Of a stretch of 45,592 bases of DNA, positions 16,796 through 25,747 are shown piece by piece. A program made the translations under genes and the position numbers. Origin of the DNA: an uncultured Algibacter sp. (lineage in GTDB: Bacteria; Bacteroidota; Bacteroidia; Flavobacteriales; Flavobacteriaceae). Position 1 is the first letter of the stretch, and every line of letters begins with the position of its first letter. The DNA lies in the NCBI GenBank assembly GCA_947499935.1, contig CANMQH010000026.1:1-45592 (forward strand), in the 5' to 3' direction. The notes under the pieces are model-generated. The model worked only from the letters and a program-made list of their open reading frames with translations. It ran no database searches and was not told the DNA's origin.

Positions 16796-18712
16796 ATGAA
16801 GAATTCTATTGCAGAACGAGTTGGTGATTTTTTACAACGCTATCCGCCGTTTAACATGATTAAGTCTAATGACTTATTAGAGATTGCTTCAGAAATCACA
16901 ATTATATATCTTGAAAAAGGAGAATCCATATTTAAGAACACCGAACCAGCTCATGAATATTTTTATATGGTTAGAGATGGTGCCATTAGCTTAAATTATG
17001 ATAATGCTAATGTTATAGAAATCATGAATATTCATGATATGGGCGATGTATTTGGCCTACAAGCGCTTATTGTTAAAGAACCCTATAAATTAACGGCTAC
17101 AGCTAACGAAGAATCTATTTTATACGCCATTCCTATTTCGCTTTTTAAATCTATTACCGATAATAACACAAAAATACAAAAATACCTTATTACAGTATTT
17201 GCTTCTAATACACATGTACCATATACGGTAGAGCAAACTGGAGAAATTTTTTCGGATTATATATCCAATACAGCTCAGGATATTATAAATTTTCAAACAG
17301 CAAGTTATACCAAAAACCCAATTACTTGCCAAGTTAATTCTACTTTAAAAGATGCCGCTTTAAAAATGTGTGCGCATAAAATTGGCTGTATTATTGTTAT
17401 TGATACTAACAAAAAACCTCTAGGCATTATTACCAACAGTGATATAAAAAACAAAATAGCTACAGGCTTATTTTCTATAGAAACTGAGGTTGCCAATATC
17501 ATGTCTACTCCAGTAATAACTGGTAAAAAAGGCTTAACAGTTGCAGATGGTCAATTACAAATGATTAAAAACGATATCGGACACTTGTGTATTACAAGAG
17601 ATGGTACTATAAATTCTAAACTTATTGGAGTTCTTACCCATCATGATGTTTTAGCCACCATAGGAAATAGTCCTGCGGTTATTTTAAAAGATATAAAACG
17701 AGCCAATCGTACAAAAAAACTCCGTGCAGCAAGGCTCAAAGCCAACAACCTTTTAAAGAGTCATTTAGAACAGAATATTCCGTTATCTCACATAGTAACC
17801 ATAATTTCGCAAATTAATGATGCTGTAACTGTTAGAGTTGTAGAGTTAGCAATTAAAAAAATGCCGTCACCGCCACCAGTAACGTTTTCTTGGTTAGCCT
17901 TGGGAAGTCAAGGAAGAAAAGAACAATTGTTATATACCGATCAGGATAATGCTCTGGTGTTTGAAGATGTTCCAGAAAAACAATACATTGAAACACAAGC
18001 TTACTTTTTAGAGCTATCCCGCATTATAACTAAAACATTAAATAAAATTGGTTTTGAATATTGTGAGGCCGATATGATGGCAAGCAATCTAGAATGGTGC
18101 AAATCCTTATCAGAATGGCAAAATCAATTTAAGGATTGGATTTTAAAACCTGATAAAAAAGCGGTTTTATTATCATCTATTTTCTTTGATTATGATATTA
18201 AGTATGGCAACCAGAAATTGGTAGATAATTTAACAGATTTTATTTTTAATACGCTTAGCGAAACCTCTCTATTTTACAAGTTTTTAGGCAGTGATGCTAT
18301 TAAAAGCCCCTCACCTGTTGGGTTTTTTAAACAATTTTTAGTAGAACAAGACGGTGAACAAAAAGAACTTTTTAACATAAAAAGCAGAGCGATTATGCCT
18401 TTGGTTGATGCTGCAAGGTTACTTGTATTAAGCAAGCAAATTAGATATGTAAATAATACGGCTGAACGTTTTGAAAAACTCGCCCAATTAGAGCCTGAGA
18501 ATAAAGCATTATATAAATCCTGCGCTTATGCTTTTAAAGCACTTTCAAAATTTAAGACCAAACAAGGCTTATTTAACAATAATTCTGGTAAGTTTATAAA
18601 TCTACAAACCCTAACCAAAGAAGAAAAATTAAAATTAAGACGTTGTTTTAAACCTATTAATGAAATTCAAGAAGTGCTTAAAATTAGATTTGATTTAAAA
18701 AACTTCATTTAA
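16796..18712 (+). CDS. cNMP-binding/CBS/DUF294 nucleotidyltransferase-like signalling protein
   Basis: 638 residues. Domains: cyclic-nucleotide-binding fold (about 10-135), CBS pair (about 165-290), DUF294 nucleotidyltransferase-like domain (about 310-450, motif LGSQGRKEQLLYTDQDNAL with the GS...DxD pattern), and DUF294 C-terminal helical domain (about 480-630). It is soluble. Genes of this layout are repeatedly found beside acs, VC_2705-type symporters and DEDDh exonucleases in proteobacteria and Bacteroidota, as they are here; a regulatory role in acetate uptake or activation is inferred from this association. Whether the cNMP pocket binds ligand and the NTase is active is unknown. Confidence 0.9.
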   Translation: MKNSIAERVGDFLQRYPPFNMIKSNDLLEIASEITIIYLEKGESIFKNTEPAHEYFYMVRDGAISLNYDNANVIEIMNIHDMGDVFGLQALIVKEPYKLTATANEESILYAIPISLFKSITDNNTKIQKYLITVFASNTHVPYTVEQTGEIFSDYISNTAQDIINFQTASYTKNPITCQVNSTLKDAALKMCAHKIGCIIVIDTNKKPLGIITNSDIKNKIATGLFSIETEVANIMSTPVITGKKGLTVADGQLQMIKNDIGHLCITRDGTINSKLIGVLTHHDVLATIGNSPAVILKDIKRANRTKKLRAARLKANNLLKSHLEQNIPLSHIVTIISQINDAVTVRVVELAIKKMPSPPPVTFSWLALGSQGRKEQLLYTDQDNALVFEDVPEKQYIETQAYFLELSRIITKTLNKIGFEYCEADMMASNLEWCKSLSEWQNQFKDWILKPDKKAVLLSSIFFDYDIKYGNQKLVDNLTDFIFNTLSETSLFYKFLGSDAIKSPSPVGFFKQFLVEQDGEQKELFNIKSRAIMPLVDAARLLVLSKQIRYVNNTAERFEKLAQLEPENKALYKSCAYAFKALSKFKTKQGLFNNNSGKFINLQTLTKEEKLKLRRCFKPINEIQEVLKIRFDLKNFI

Positions 18713-18724
18713 CATCTATTATAT

Positions 18725-19387
18725 ATGTTTTTTAAATGGTTAAATAAAAAAAAGACCCGTTATCCTGAGTTTTGGATAGCCTATCTTGACCATTTTAAGA
18801 CTATTGATAAAAAATCAATTAACGAAACCCGTTTTGTTGCTTTTGATACCGAAACAACAGGATTTGATACGCATAAAGACCGTGTGCTGTCCATTGGAGC
18901 TGTTGCCTTTACAGGAAAAGCTATAGCCGTTAACCATAGCCTAGAATTATATTTAAACCAAGATGTTTTTAACCCTGAAACCGTTGAAATCCATGAATTA
19001 TTAAAATCTAATAATTTAAATAAAATTGAAGAGTTAGAAGCTATTAAAATTTTTCTAGACTATATAAAAAATGCAACCTTAATTGCGCATCATGCAGGCT
19101 TTGATAGAAACATGATAAATGCTATGTTATCCAGACATGGATTAGGTAAATTGAAAAACAAATTTATAGATACTGGTATCTTGTATAATAGATCTAAACA
19201 TATTATCTATAGAGATAATTTACAAACACACTATACTTTAGATGATTTATGTAAAGAACTAAATGTCCCAAAAGTAGATCGCCACACAGCTAGTGGAGAT
19301 GCCCTTATTACTGCTGTTGTATTTTTAAAAATTTTATCGCGTTTAGATAAACGTAAGAATTTAAAATGGGGGTATTTGTTGAGATAA
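18725..19387 (+). CDS. DEDDh 3'-5' exonuclease (DnaQ-like)
   Basis: 220 residues. Exo I motif FVAFDTETTGFD (Asp and Glu), Exo II around HHAGFDRNM (Asp), Exo III DRHTASGDALITA (His and Asp): all DEDDh catalytic residues are present. It resembles the proofreading epsilon fold without a polymerase tail. It starts 12 bases after the DUF294 gene. The coupling of a DnaQ-like exonuclease to an acetate cluster is known from other bacteria but unexplained; RNA or small-nucleotide substrates are possible. Transcription converges on acs and a strong bidirectional hairpin separates them. Confidence 0.9.
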   Translation: MFFKWLNKKKTRYPEFWIAYLDHFKTIDKKSINETRFVAFDTETTGFDTHKDRVLSIGAVAFTGKAIAVNHSLELYLNQDVFNPETVEIHELLKSNNLNKIEELEAIKIFLDYIKNATLIAHHAGFDRNMINAMLSRHGLGKLKNKFIDTGILYNRSKHIIYRDNLQTHYTLDDLCKELNVPKVDRHTASGDALITAVVFLKILSRLDKRKNLKWGYLLR

Positions 19388-19422
19388 TAATATGTTAACT
19401 CTTTCTTTCTTATCAAAAATAG

Positions 19423-19455
19423 AGACCTGTCAGGTTTTAAAAACCTGACAGGTCT
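19423..19455. terminator. Perfect 15-bp palindromic terminator between converging genes
   Basis: AGACCTGTCAGGTTT and AAACCTGACAGGTCT pair perfectly around TAA. It stands between the exonuclease (plus) and acs (minus) and can serve both. From memory, this ACCTGTCAGGT palindrome recurs in many Bacteroidota genomes, so it may be a mobile REP-like palindrome adopted as a terminator. Confidence 0.8.
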
Positions 19456-19473
19456 AATAAAATATAAGATAAA

Positions 19474-21381
19474 CTACAATACATTATCCATAATATCCTG
19501 AACCACTTCTGGGTTTAAAAGCGTACTCGTATCTCCCAAGTTACTGGTATCTTTGTGGGCTATTTTTCGTAAAATACGACGCATAATTTTACCAGAACGC
19601 GTTTTTGGTAAACCCGATGTAAATTGAATTTTATCTAACTTTGCAATAGGCCCTATGTGTTCCGTAATAATTTGATTAATTTCTTTTCTAAGATTATTTT
19701 GGTCTCTAGATTCTCCAGTGTCTTTTAAAATCACGTAGCCATAAAGTGCATTTCCTTTTACATCATGAGGGAATCCTACTATAGCAGATTCTGATACTGC
19801 TGGGTGTTCGTTAATAGCATCTTCAATGGGTGCAGTTCCTAGATTATGACCAGAAACGATAATCACATCGTCTACGCGGCCTGTTATTCTATAGTATCCT
19901 ACTTCGTCTCGCAATGCTCCATCGCCTGTAAAATATTTGTTTTCGTAAGCTGAAAAGTATGTGTCTTTATAGCGCTCATGATTTCCCCAAATGGTTCGTG
20001 CCATACTTGGCCATGGGAATTTTACGCAAAGTCTGCCTTCTACTTGATTGTCTTTTAGTTCTTTTCCACTTTCGTCCATTAAAGCAGGTTGAATACCTAT
20101 AAATGGTAATGTAGCATAGGTTGGCTTGGTTGGTGTTACAAACGGAATTGGTGTTATCATGATACCTCCTGTTTCGGTTTGCCACCAAGTATCTACAATA
20201 GGGCTTTTCTTTTTACCGACGTTATCGTTATACCAATGCCACGCTTCTTCGTTTATAGGTTCTCCTACAGAACCTAATACTTTAAGTGATGATAAATCAT
20301 ATTTTTCAACGAGTTCTGTGCCTTGTTTTGCTAAAGCACGAATAGCTGTAGGTGCGGTGTAAAACTGATTGACTTTATGTTTTTCTACAACGTCCCAAAA
20401 ACGCCCAAAATCTGGATAACTTGGTATGCCTTCAAACATAACGGTTGTTGCTCCATTTGCTAAAGGTCCATAAACAATGTAACTGTGTCCTGTTATCCAA
20501 CCAATATCTGCGGTACACCAATACACATCATTTTCTTTATATTGAAATACATTTTTAAACGTATACGCCGAATATACCATATAACCTGCCGTAGTATGTA
20601 CCATGCCTTTTGGTTTTCCTGTAGAACCCGATGTATATAAAATAAATAATGGGTCTTCGGCATTCATAACTTCTGCTTTACAATTTACAGAAGCATTGTC
20701 TAAAAGTGGTTGTAACCATTGGTCACGCCCTGCTTTCATGTTAATATTAGAATTAATTCGTTTTGCAACTAAAACGGTTTTTACACCATCGCAACTTTCC
20801 ATAGCTTCATCTACAATACCTTTTAAATCGATGGTTTTAGCACCACGGTAAGAGCCATCGCTTGTAATAACCATGTTACAATCTGAATCGTTTATTCGGG
20901 TTGATAAGGCTGTAGCTGAAAAGCCTGCGAATACTACGGAGTGAATAGCGCCTATTCTAGCACATGCTAATACTGAAATAGCTAATTCTGGAATCATAGG
21001 CAAATAGATACAAACGCGATCTCCTTTCTTAATGCCTTGGTCTTTTAAAACATTAGCAAATTGATTGACTCTTTGATGTAGTTGATTGTATGTGATATGT
21101 TCTGCTGCTGCTTTTGGGTCGTTTGGTTCAAATAGAATAGCAGTTTTATCTCCACGAGTTGATAAATGTCTGTCAATACAGTTTTCGGTAATATTTAATT
21201 GTGCGCCTTCAAACCATTTTACTTCTGGTTTTGAGAAATCCCAACTTAATACCTTATCCCATTTACGTTGCCACATAAAATGTTCTTCGGCTATTTCTTC
21301 CCAGAAGTTTTCGGGTTCTCTAACTGATTTCCTATAAACTTGGTAATATTCTTCTAGATGTTTTATGTGGTAGTTACTCAT
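19474..21381 (-). CDS. acs: Acetyl-CoA synthetase (acetate--CoA ligase)
   Basis: 635 residues, close to the usual 650. ANL-superfamily motifs are intact: P-loop YTSGSTGKPKGMVHTTAGY, WWQTETGG, the hinge region YYRITGRVDDVIIVSGHNLG, and the catalytic lysine in TRSGKIMRRILRK near the C-terminus, the lysine normally controlled by acetylation. It makes acetyl-CoA from acetate, ATP and CoA through acetyl-AMP. It is in the same neighbourhood as the symporter/DUF4212 pair and DUF294 gene, forming an acetate uptake and activation cluster. The leader of about 70 bases shows no clean TAnnTTTG box. Confidence 0.97.
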   Translation of the reverse strand: MSNYHIKHLEEYYQVYRKSVREPENFWEEIAEEHFMWQRKWDKVLSWDFSKPEVKWFEGAQLNITENCIDRHLSTRGDKTAILFEPNDPKAAAEHITYNQLHQRVNQFANVLKDQGIKKGDRVCIYLPMIPELAISVLACARIGAIHSVVFAGFSATALSTRINDSDCNMVITSDGSYRGAKTIDLKGIVDEAMESCDGVKTVLVAKRINSNINMKAGRDQWLQPLLDNASVNCKAEVMNAEDPLFILYTSGSTGKPKGMVHTTAGYMVYSAYTFKNVFQYKENDVYWCTADIGWITGHSYIVYGPLANGATTVMFEGIPSYPDFGRFWDVVEKHKVNQFYTAPTAIRALAKQGTELVEKYDLSSLKVLGSVGEPINEEAWHWYNDNVGKKKSPIVDTWWQTETGGIMITPIPFVTPTKPTYATLPFIGIQPALMDESGKELKDNQVEGRLCVKFPWPSMARTIWGNHERYKDTYFSAYENKYFTGDGALRDEVGYYRITGRVDDVIIVSGHNLGTAPIEDAINEHPAVSESAIVGFPHDVKGNALYGYVILKDTGESRDQNNLRKEINQIITEHIGPIAKLDKIQFTSGLPKTRSGKIMRRILRKIAHKDTSNLGDTSTLLNPEVVQDIMDNVL

Positions 21382-21450
21382 GGATTTTTTGTTTTGAATT
21401 TTATAGGATAAAATACTAAGTTTAGATGCCTTCTAAAATAGTAAAATATT

Positions 21451-21960
21451 TTATTCATTTGATAATTTCCAATTATCTAAAACTAATGTTATTATTACAT
21501 CATTCCAAAGTTCAAAAGTGGTAAGTTTTGGTCTTATTGGAACTGTGCTTGTAGGAATCCATCTTTTAACTCCTACTATTGCCATATGCGCTCTATAAGT
21601 CAAGATTTTATTAAAAGGGTTTTTAACCTCTAACATCATCGCTTTCTTTTTTTTGTCTGTAATATTTTGTTTGAAACTGATAGTCATTGTTTTTTCAGGA
21701 AATTCTACTTCCTTTATCGTTTTCATTGATAAAATACTATCATTTTTTATTTCGACTTGTATATTTACTTTTTCTGTTGGGTAAATTTGAAGAGTATTTC
21801 CTTTTACAAAATAGGGTGTTTTTTTTATGTTTTGTTTATAATGATTTATGCTATCTACCACCAAATCTAAAACAAAAGGTTCCCTGTTGGGTTTTTCATT
21901 TTGAGCCGATGTCATTCCAAATGATAATAGAACTATAATTATTACTAGATTTTTTTTTCA
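21451..21960 (-). CDS. Hypothetical exported protein with a frameshifted signal peptide (A9 tract)
   Basis: The open frame from ATG at 21915 gives 154 residues. Upstream, the same frame reads NLVIIIVLLSFGMTSAQ, an obvious signal peptide, but is cut off by TGA at 21958-21960. The natural ATG at 21959-21961 is one base out of frame because it is followed by nine A; with eight A it would give MKKNLVIIIVLLSFGMTSAQ in frame. Either the gene is phase-variable, is decoded by slippage on A9, is a fresh pseudogene, or the base is a sequencing error. The mature part has beta-strand-like segments (KVNIQVEIKND, KTMTISFKQ) and no family I recognise. It lies between acs and the symporter. Confidence 0.6.
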
Positions 21961-22102
21961 TGTGTTTTTCTCTTATAATGATTGCTGATGTAAAACTTGT
22001 TTTATTTATAATATCTACAAAATTTTGAAAACCTTGCAGAACAGTCCTATTTAAATACTCTAACTGACTGCGGATATTTTACTACCTTCTGCAAACCAAA
22101 CC

Positions 22103-22205
22103 GCGTTAGGGATTGCAGTGGATAGCCCATAGTTTTTTGCGCCCTAGCGCAAATACGAGGACTTGTAACGAAAAGCCCGACACCGCTTTTCGCGGGGTAA
22201 CGCCC
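22103..22205. repeat. Structured intergenic repeat element (three-stem, GCGTTAGGG...TAACGC)
   Basis: The outer stem GCGTTA (22103-22108) pairs with TAACGC (22198-22203). Inside are hairpin TTTGCGC-CCTA-GCGCAAA (22136-22153) and hairpin ACCGC-type (22180-22198). It is GC-rich against an AT-rich background and contains AACGAAAAGCCCGAC. I have seen this architecture repeatedly between genes in Flavobacteria. It ends 12 bases from the symporter stop codon. It may be a non-autonomous mobile palindrome or a structured RNA. Confidence 0.6.
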
Positions 22206-22216
22206 AAATTAAAATT

Positions 22217-23941
22217 TTAATGTGTTGCTTCTCCAGCACCACTTGGGATTCTGATATTCTCGACGATTTCTTGAACTTCCATTGGCGGGTCTGGTGTGAA
22301 TTTCATGATTACAATAGACACGATAAAATTGAGAAGCATGGCTATGGTACCGAAACCTTCGGGAGAAATGCCAAACCACCAATCGGCTTCTGTACCACCT
22401 CCAAACCAACCGAATTTGAATTTTGTCATATAAAACAACATAGATAAAATGCCGATAACCATGCCGGCAATGGCACCTTCTTTATTCATTTTTTTGTAAA
22501 ATATACCCAAAATAATGGCTGGAAAAAATGATGCTGCCGCTAAACCAAAAGCCAATGCTACGGTGGCGGCTACAAAACCTGGCGGATTAATTCCGAAATA
22601 ACCAGCAACACAAACGGCTACAACTGCAGATAAACGTGCGGCGATTAATTCTCCTTTTTCGGAAATTTTTGGGTTTATCATTTTCTTAATTAAATCGTGA
22701 GAAACGGATGCTGATATAACCAATAACAATCCGGCTGCCGTTGATAATGCTGCCGCTAATGCACCTGCTGCTACCAAAGCGATAACCCAATCTGGCAGTT
22801 GTGCAATTTCTGGATTTGCCAAAACCATAATATCGTTATCGACAACCAATTCATTTTTATTGGTGTCGGCTACATATTGAATTAATCCGTCTCCATTTTT
22901 ATCTGTGAATGTTATAAGACCTGTAGTTTCCCATTTTTTAAACCATTCTGGTACATTGGCGTATGGTTGATTTGAAACCGTTTCAATCATATTTGTTCTT
23001 GCAAATACGGCTACTGCAGGTGCTGTGGTATATAAAATAACGATTAGCAATAATGCGATGCCTGCTGATTTACGAGCATCTTTAACACGTTTTACAGTAA
23101 AAAATCGAACAATAACATGTGGTAAACCTGCGGTTCCAACCATTAAAGCTAAAGTAATAGCGAATACATCAATCATAGATTTTGAACCTTCGGTATATTC
23201 TGCAAAACCTAAATCGGTACTTAAACCATCTAATTTATCCAATAAATACGTTCCTGAACCATCAGCTAATTGACCTCCAAACCCTAATTGTGGAATTGGA
23301 TTCCCCGTCATTTGAATGGAAATAAAAATAGCAGGTACCATAAACGCAAAAATAAGAACGCAATATTGTGCCACTTGTGTATATGTGATGCCTTTCATAC
23401 CGCCTAAAACAGCATAAAACAACACGATAATCATACCTATAATTACACCCGTATTAATATCGACTTCTAAAAAACGTGAAAATACCAAACCTACGCCTCG
23501 CATTTGTCCTGCAACATAGGTAAACGATACAATGAGCGCGCAAATAACCCCCACTAAACGTGCGGTGTTAGAGTAATAGCGATCACCAATAAAATCGGGC
23601 ACCGTAAACTTCCCAAATTTTCGTAAATAAGGTGCTAAAAGTAATGCCAAAAGCACGTAACCGCCAGTCCAACCCATTAAATATACTGCGCCATCATAAC
23701 CTTTAAAAGAGATGATTCCTGCCATAGAAATAAAGGATGCAGCACTCATCCAATCGGCTGCAGTTGCCATACCATTTGCTAATGGAGACACGCCTCCTCC
23801 AGCTACATAAAACTCTTTTGTAGAGCCCGCTCTAGACCATATGGCAATACCAATATATATTGTAAATGTTATGCCTACTAAAATATACGTCCAATTCTGC
23901 ACCCCAATACCTTCAACTACTAAACTATGCATCATACCCAT
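22217..23941 (-). CDS. Sodium:solute symporter, VC_2705 subfamily (probable acetate/monocarboxylate uptake)
   Basis: 574 residues with about 13 predicted transmembrane helices of the SSS family. Recognisable segments: the first helix then STKEFYVAGGGVSPLANGMATAADWMSAASFI (family signature region), GMKGITYTQVAQY, and LSTAAGLLLVISASVSHDL. A soluble loop (about 330-385) contains DKNGDGLIQY, matching an EF-hand-like calcium loop. The start overlaps the end of the DUF4212 gene by 17 bases (ATGGGTATG), so the two are translationally coupled; this pairing with a small DUF4212 subunit defines the VC_2705 type rather than classical ActP. Acetate as substrate is inferred from acs nearby. Confidence 0.92.
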   Translation of the reverse strand: MGMMHSLVVEGIGVQNWTYILVGITFTIYIGIAIWSRAGSTKEFYVAGGGVSPLANGMATAADWMSAASFISMAGIISFKGYDGAVYLMGWTGGYVLLALLLAPYLRKFGKFTVPDFIGDRYYSNTARLVGVICALIVSFTYVAGQMRGVGLVFSRFLEVDINTGVIIGMIIVLFYAVLGGMKGITYTQVAQYCVLIFAFMVPAIFISIQMTGNPIPQLGFGGQLADGSGTYLLDKLDGLSTDLGFAEYTEGSKSMIDVFAITLALMVGTAGLPHVIVRFFTVKRVKDARKSAGIALLLIVILYTTAPAVAVFARTNMIETVSNQPYANVPEWFKKWETTGLITFTDKNGDGLIQYVADTNKNELVVDNDIMVLANPEIAQLPDWVIALVAAGALAAALSTAAGLLLVISASVSHDLIKKMINPKISEKGELIAARLSAVVAVCVAGYFGINPPGFVAATVALAFGLAAASFFPAIILGIFYKKMNKEGAIAGMVIGILSMLFYMTKFKFGWFGGGTEADWWFGISPEGFGTIAMLLNFIVSIVIMKFTPDPPMEVQEIVENIRIPSGAGEATH

Positions 23942-24182
23942 ATTTTTTATCCAATTTATTCATTAAACGTACATACACAAAAATTAGAATAACAAATACA
24001 TACATAGACCCTTGTTGCGCAAACCAGAAGCCTACTTTAAAGCCTCCCATTTTAAATGCGTTAAGCGCATCTTTAAAAAGTATTCCAGCACCAAACGATA
24101 CTATAAACCATATAAACATTAGTATAAGAACATACCTTATATTCTCTTTCCAATACGCTTTTGCTTTCTCTTTATTTGCCAT
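23925..24182 (-). CDS. DUF4212 small membrane subunit of the sodium symporter
   Basis: 85 residues with two transmembrane helices (about 14-36 and 52-76), a charged N-terminus KEKAKAYWKENIRY, and FGAGILF between. It fits DUF4212 (Na-symporter small subunit), found directly upstream of VC_2705-type symporters. Stop and start regions overlap the symporter by 17 bases. It is the first gene of the pair; the leader 24183-24283 shows no strong promoter match. Confidence 0.92.
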   Translation of the reverse strand: MANKEKAKAYWKENIRYVLILMFIWFIVSFGAGILFKDALNAFKMGGFKVGFWFAQQGSMYVFVILIFVYVRLMNKLDKKYGYDA

Positions 24183-24283
24183 AATTAAAGTTTAGTTCTA
24201 GTTATTATGCAATGACTCTATATTTCATATTGTTTAAGTAGTTAACAATCAAAAAAATGTCTTTCTAAGTAAATCTTGAAAAT

Positions 24284-25648
24284 TTAAGCTTCTTTAAGTC
24301 TTTTTAGATACTTTTTAATTTCTTTTACAACGCGTGGTGCCATAATAATAGTTGCAATCATGGTAGGTATAGCCATTAAAGCAAATACGCCATCTATTAA
24401 ATTTAACATGACTTTGAAAGGTGTTGTTGCTGCGAGTATGATACTGAGGATATATATGTAATTATAATAATGTTTTTTATCTGCTCCAATTAAAAAAGAC
24501 AAGCATTTAGAACCATAATATGCATACGAAAACAAGGATGAAATACTAAAAATTGCCACACAAACCATGAGTAAATATTTACCATAAACAGGCATTGTAT
24601 GACTAAAAGCAGAGGCTGTTAAACTCACACCATTATTTGAGGTCGTTTCCCAAACACCCGTTACTAAAATGGCCAAGGCTGTTAGCGTACAAACAATAAG
24701 TGTATCTATGGCTGGGCCTAACATGGCTACCAAACCTTCGCGAACGGGTTCATTTGTTTTAGCTGCGCCATGAGCCATGGGTGATGTACCAATACCTGCT
24801 TCGTTTGAGAATGCCCCACGACGAATACCTAATAGAATTAAAGCGCCTAAAACACCGCCCATAAAGGCATCGCCTTTATAATAATCTGCAGAAAATGCAT
24901 CAATAAAAATCATCATAAAATATTTTGGAACAACTTCATAATTAGATATTAAAATAAATAGCACCAAAACAAAATATAATAACACCATGGAAGGCACCAT
25001 TTTAGAAGCCGCATTACTAATCCGTTTTAAGCCCCCAAGAATAATTACTGAAGTTAAAGCTACTAACATGAAAGCTAAAATAAGGTTCGATTTTAAACCG
25101 ACTTCTACACCATTAGGAATTAAAATAATATCATTGATAGCTTGTGTTAATTGATTGACGTTTACAACGGGTAACGCCCCAATCATTCCAAAAAGGCTAA
25201 ACATAATGGCTAAAGGTTTCCATGATTTACCCAAGCCTTCCGTTATAAAATACATAGGGCCACCTTGTAGTTCACCCGCGCTATCTTTTCCGCGATACAT
25301 AATCGCTAAGGTTGATGTAAAAAATTTAGTAGACATACCGACTATGGCACTTACCCACATCCAAAACATGGCCCCAGGACCACCAACAGAAATAGCTACT
25401 GCTACACCAGCAATATTTCCCATCCCTATAGTAGATGATAACGCTGTTGTTAAAGCTTTAAAATGCGAAATTTGTCCAGAATCGTTGGGGTCGTCATACT
25501 TACCTCTTAATACTTGAATAGCATGCCCTAAAAATCGAAATGGTAAAAATCTGGATATAATTAAGAGATATAATCCACCTCCAATTAACAAAACAACCAA
25601 GGGTAAACCCCAAACTAAAGATGAAAAATCTTTTATTAATTTTTCCAT
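24284..25648 (-). CDS. Alanine/glycine:cation symporter (AGCS family)
   Basis: 454 residues, about 11 transmembrane helices. AGCS hallmarks are GQISHFKALTTALSSTIGMGNIAGVA near the N-terminus, GPGAMFWMWVSA, ELQGGPMYFI and NEAGIGTSPMAHGAAKT. It should import alanine or glycine with Na+. It is monocistronic, with a 100-base gap to DUF4212 and divergent from the acyltransferase gene at 25748. Confidence 0.95.
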   Translation of the reverse strand: MEKLIKDFSSLVWGLPLVVLLIGGGLYLLIISRFLPFRFLGHAIQVLRGKYDDPNDSGQISHFKALTTALSSTIGMGNIAGVAVAISVGGPGAMFWMWVSAIVGMSTKFFTSTLAIMYRGKDSAGELQGGPMYFITEGLGKSWKPLAIMFSLFGMIGALPVVNVNQLTQAINDIILIPNGVEVGLKSNLILAFMLVALTSVIILGGLKRISNAASKMVPSMVLLYFVLVLFILISNYEVVPKYFMMIFIDAFSADYYKGDAFMGGVLGALILLGIRRGAFSNEAGIGTSPMAHGAAKTNEPVREGLVAMLGPAIDTLIVCTLTALAILVTGVWETTSNNGVSLTASAFSHTMPVYGKYLLMVCVAIFSISSLFSYAYYGSKCLSFLIGADKKHYYNYIYILSIILAATTPFKVMLNLIDGVFALMAIPTMIATIIMAPRVVKEIKKYLKRLKEA

Positions 25649-25747
25649 AACATGACACTTTCTTTTAATGATTTTATAAATATATCATTTTACTAACATT
25701 AAATTTTACTATTTAAAAGTATCTTTATCCTAATCAAACCATAATGT

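Noticed and set aside
20126-20851. Plus-strand open frames opposite acs
   Set aside because: They are antisense shadows of a highly conserved enzyme gene with no start signals or family resemblance.
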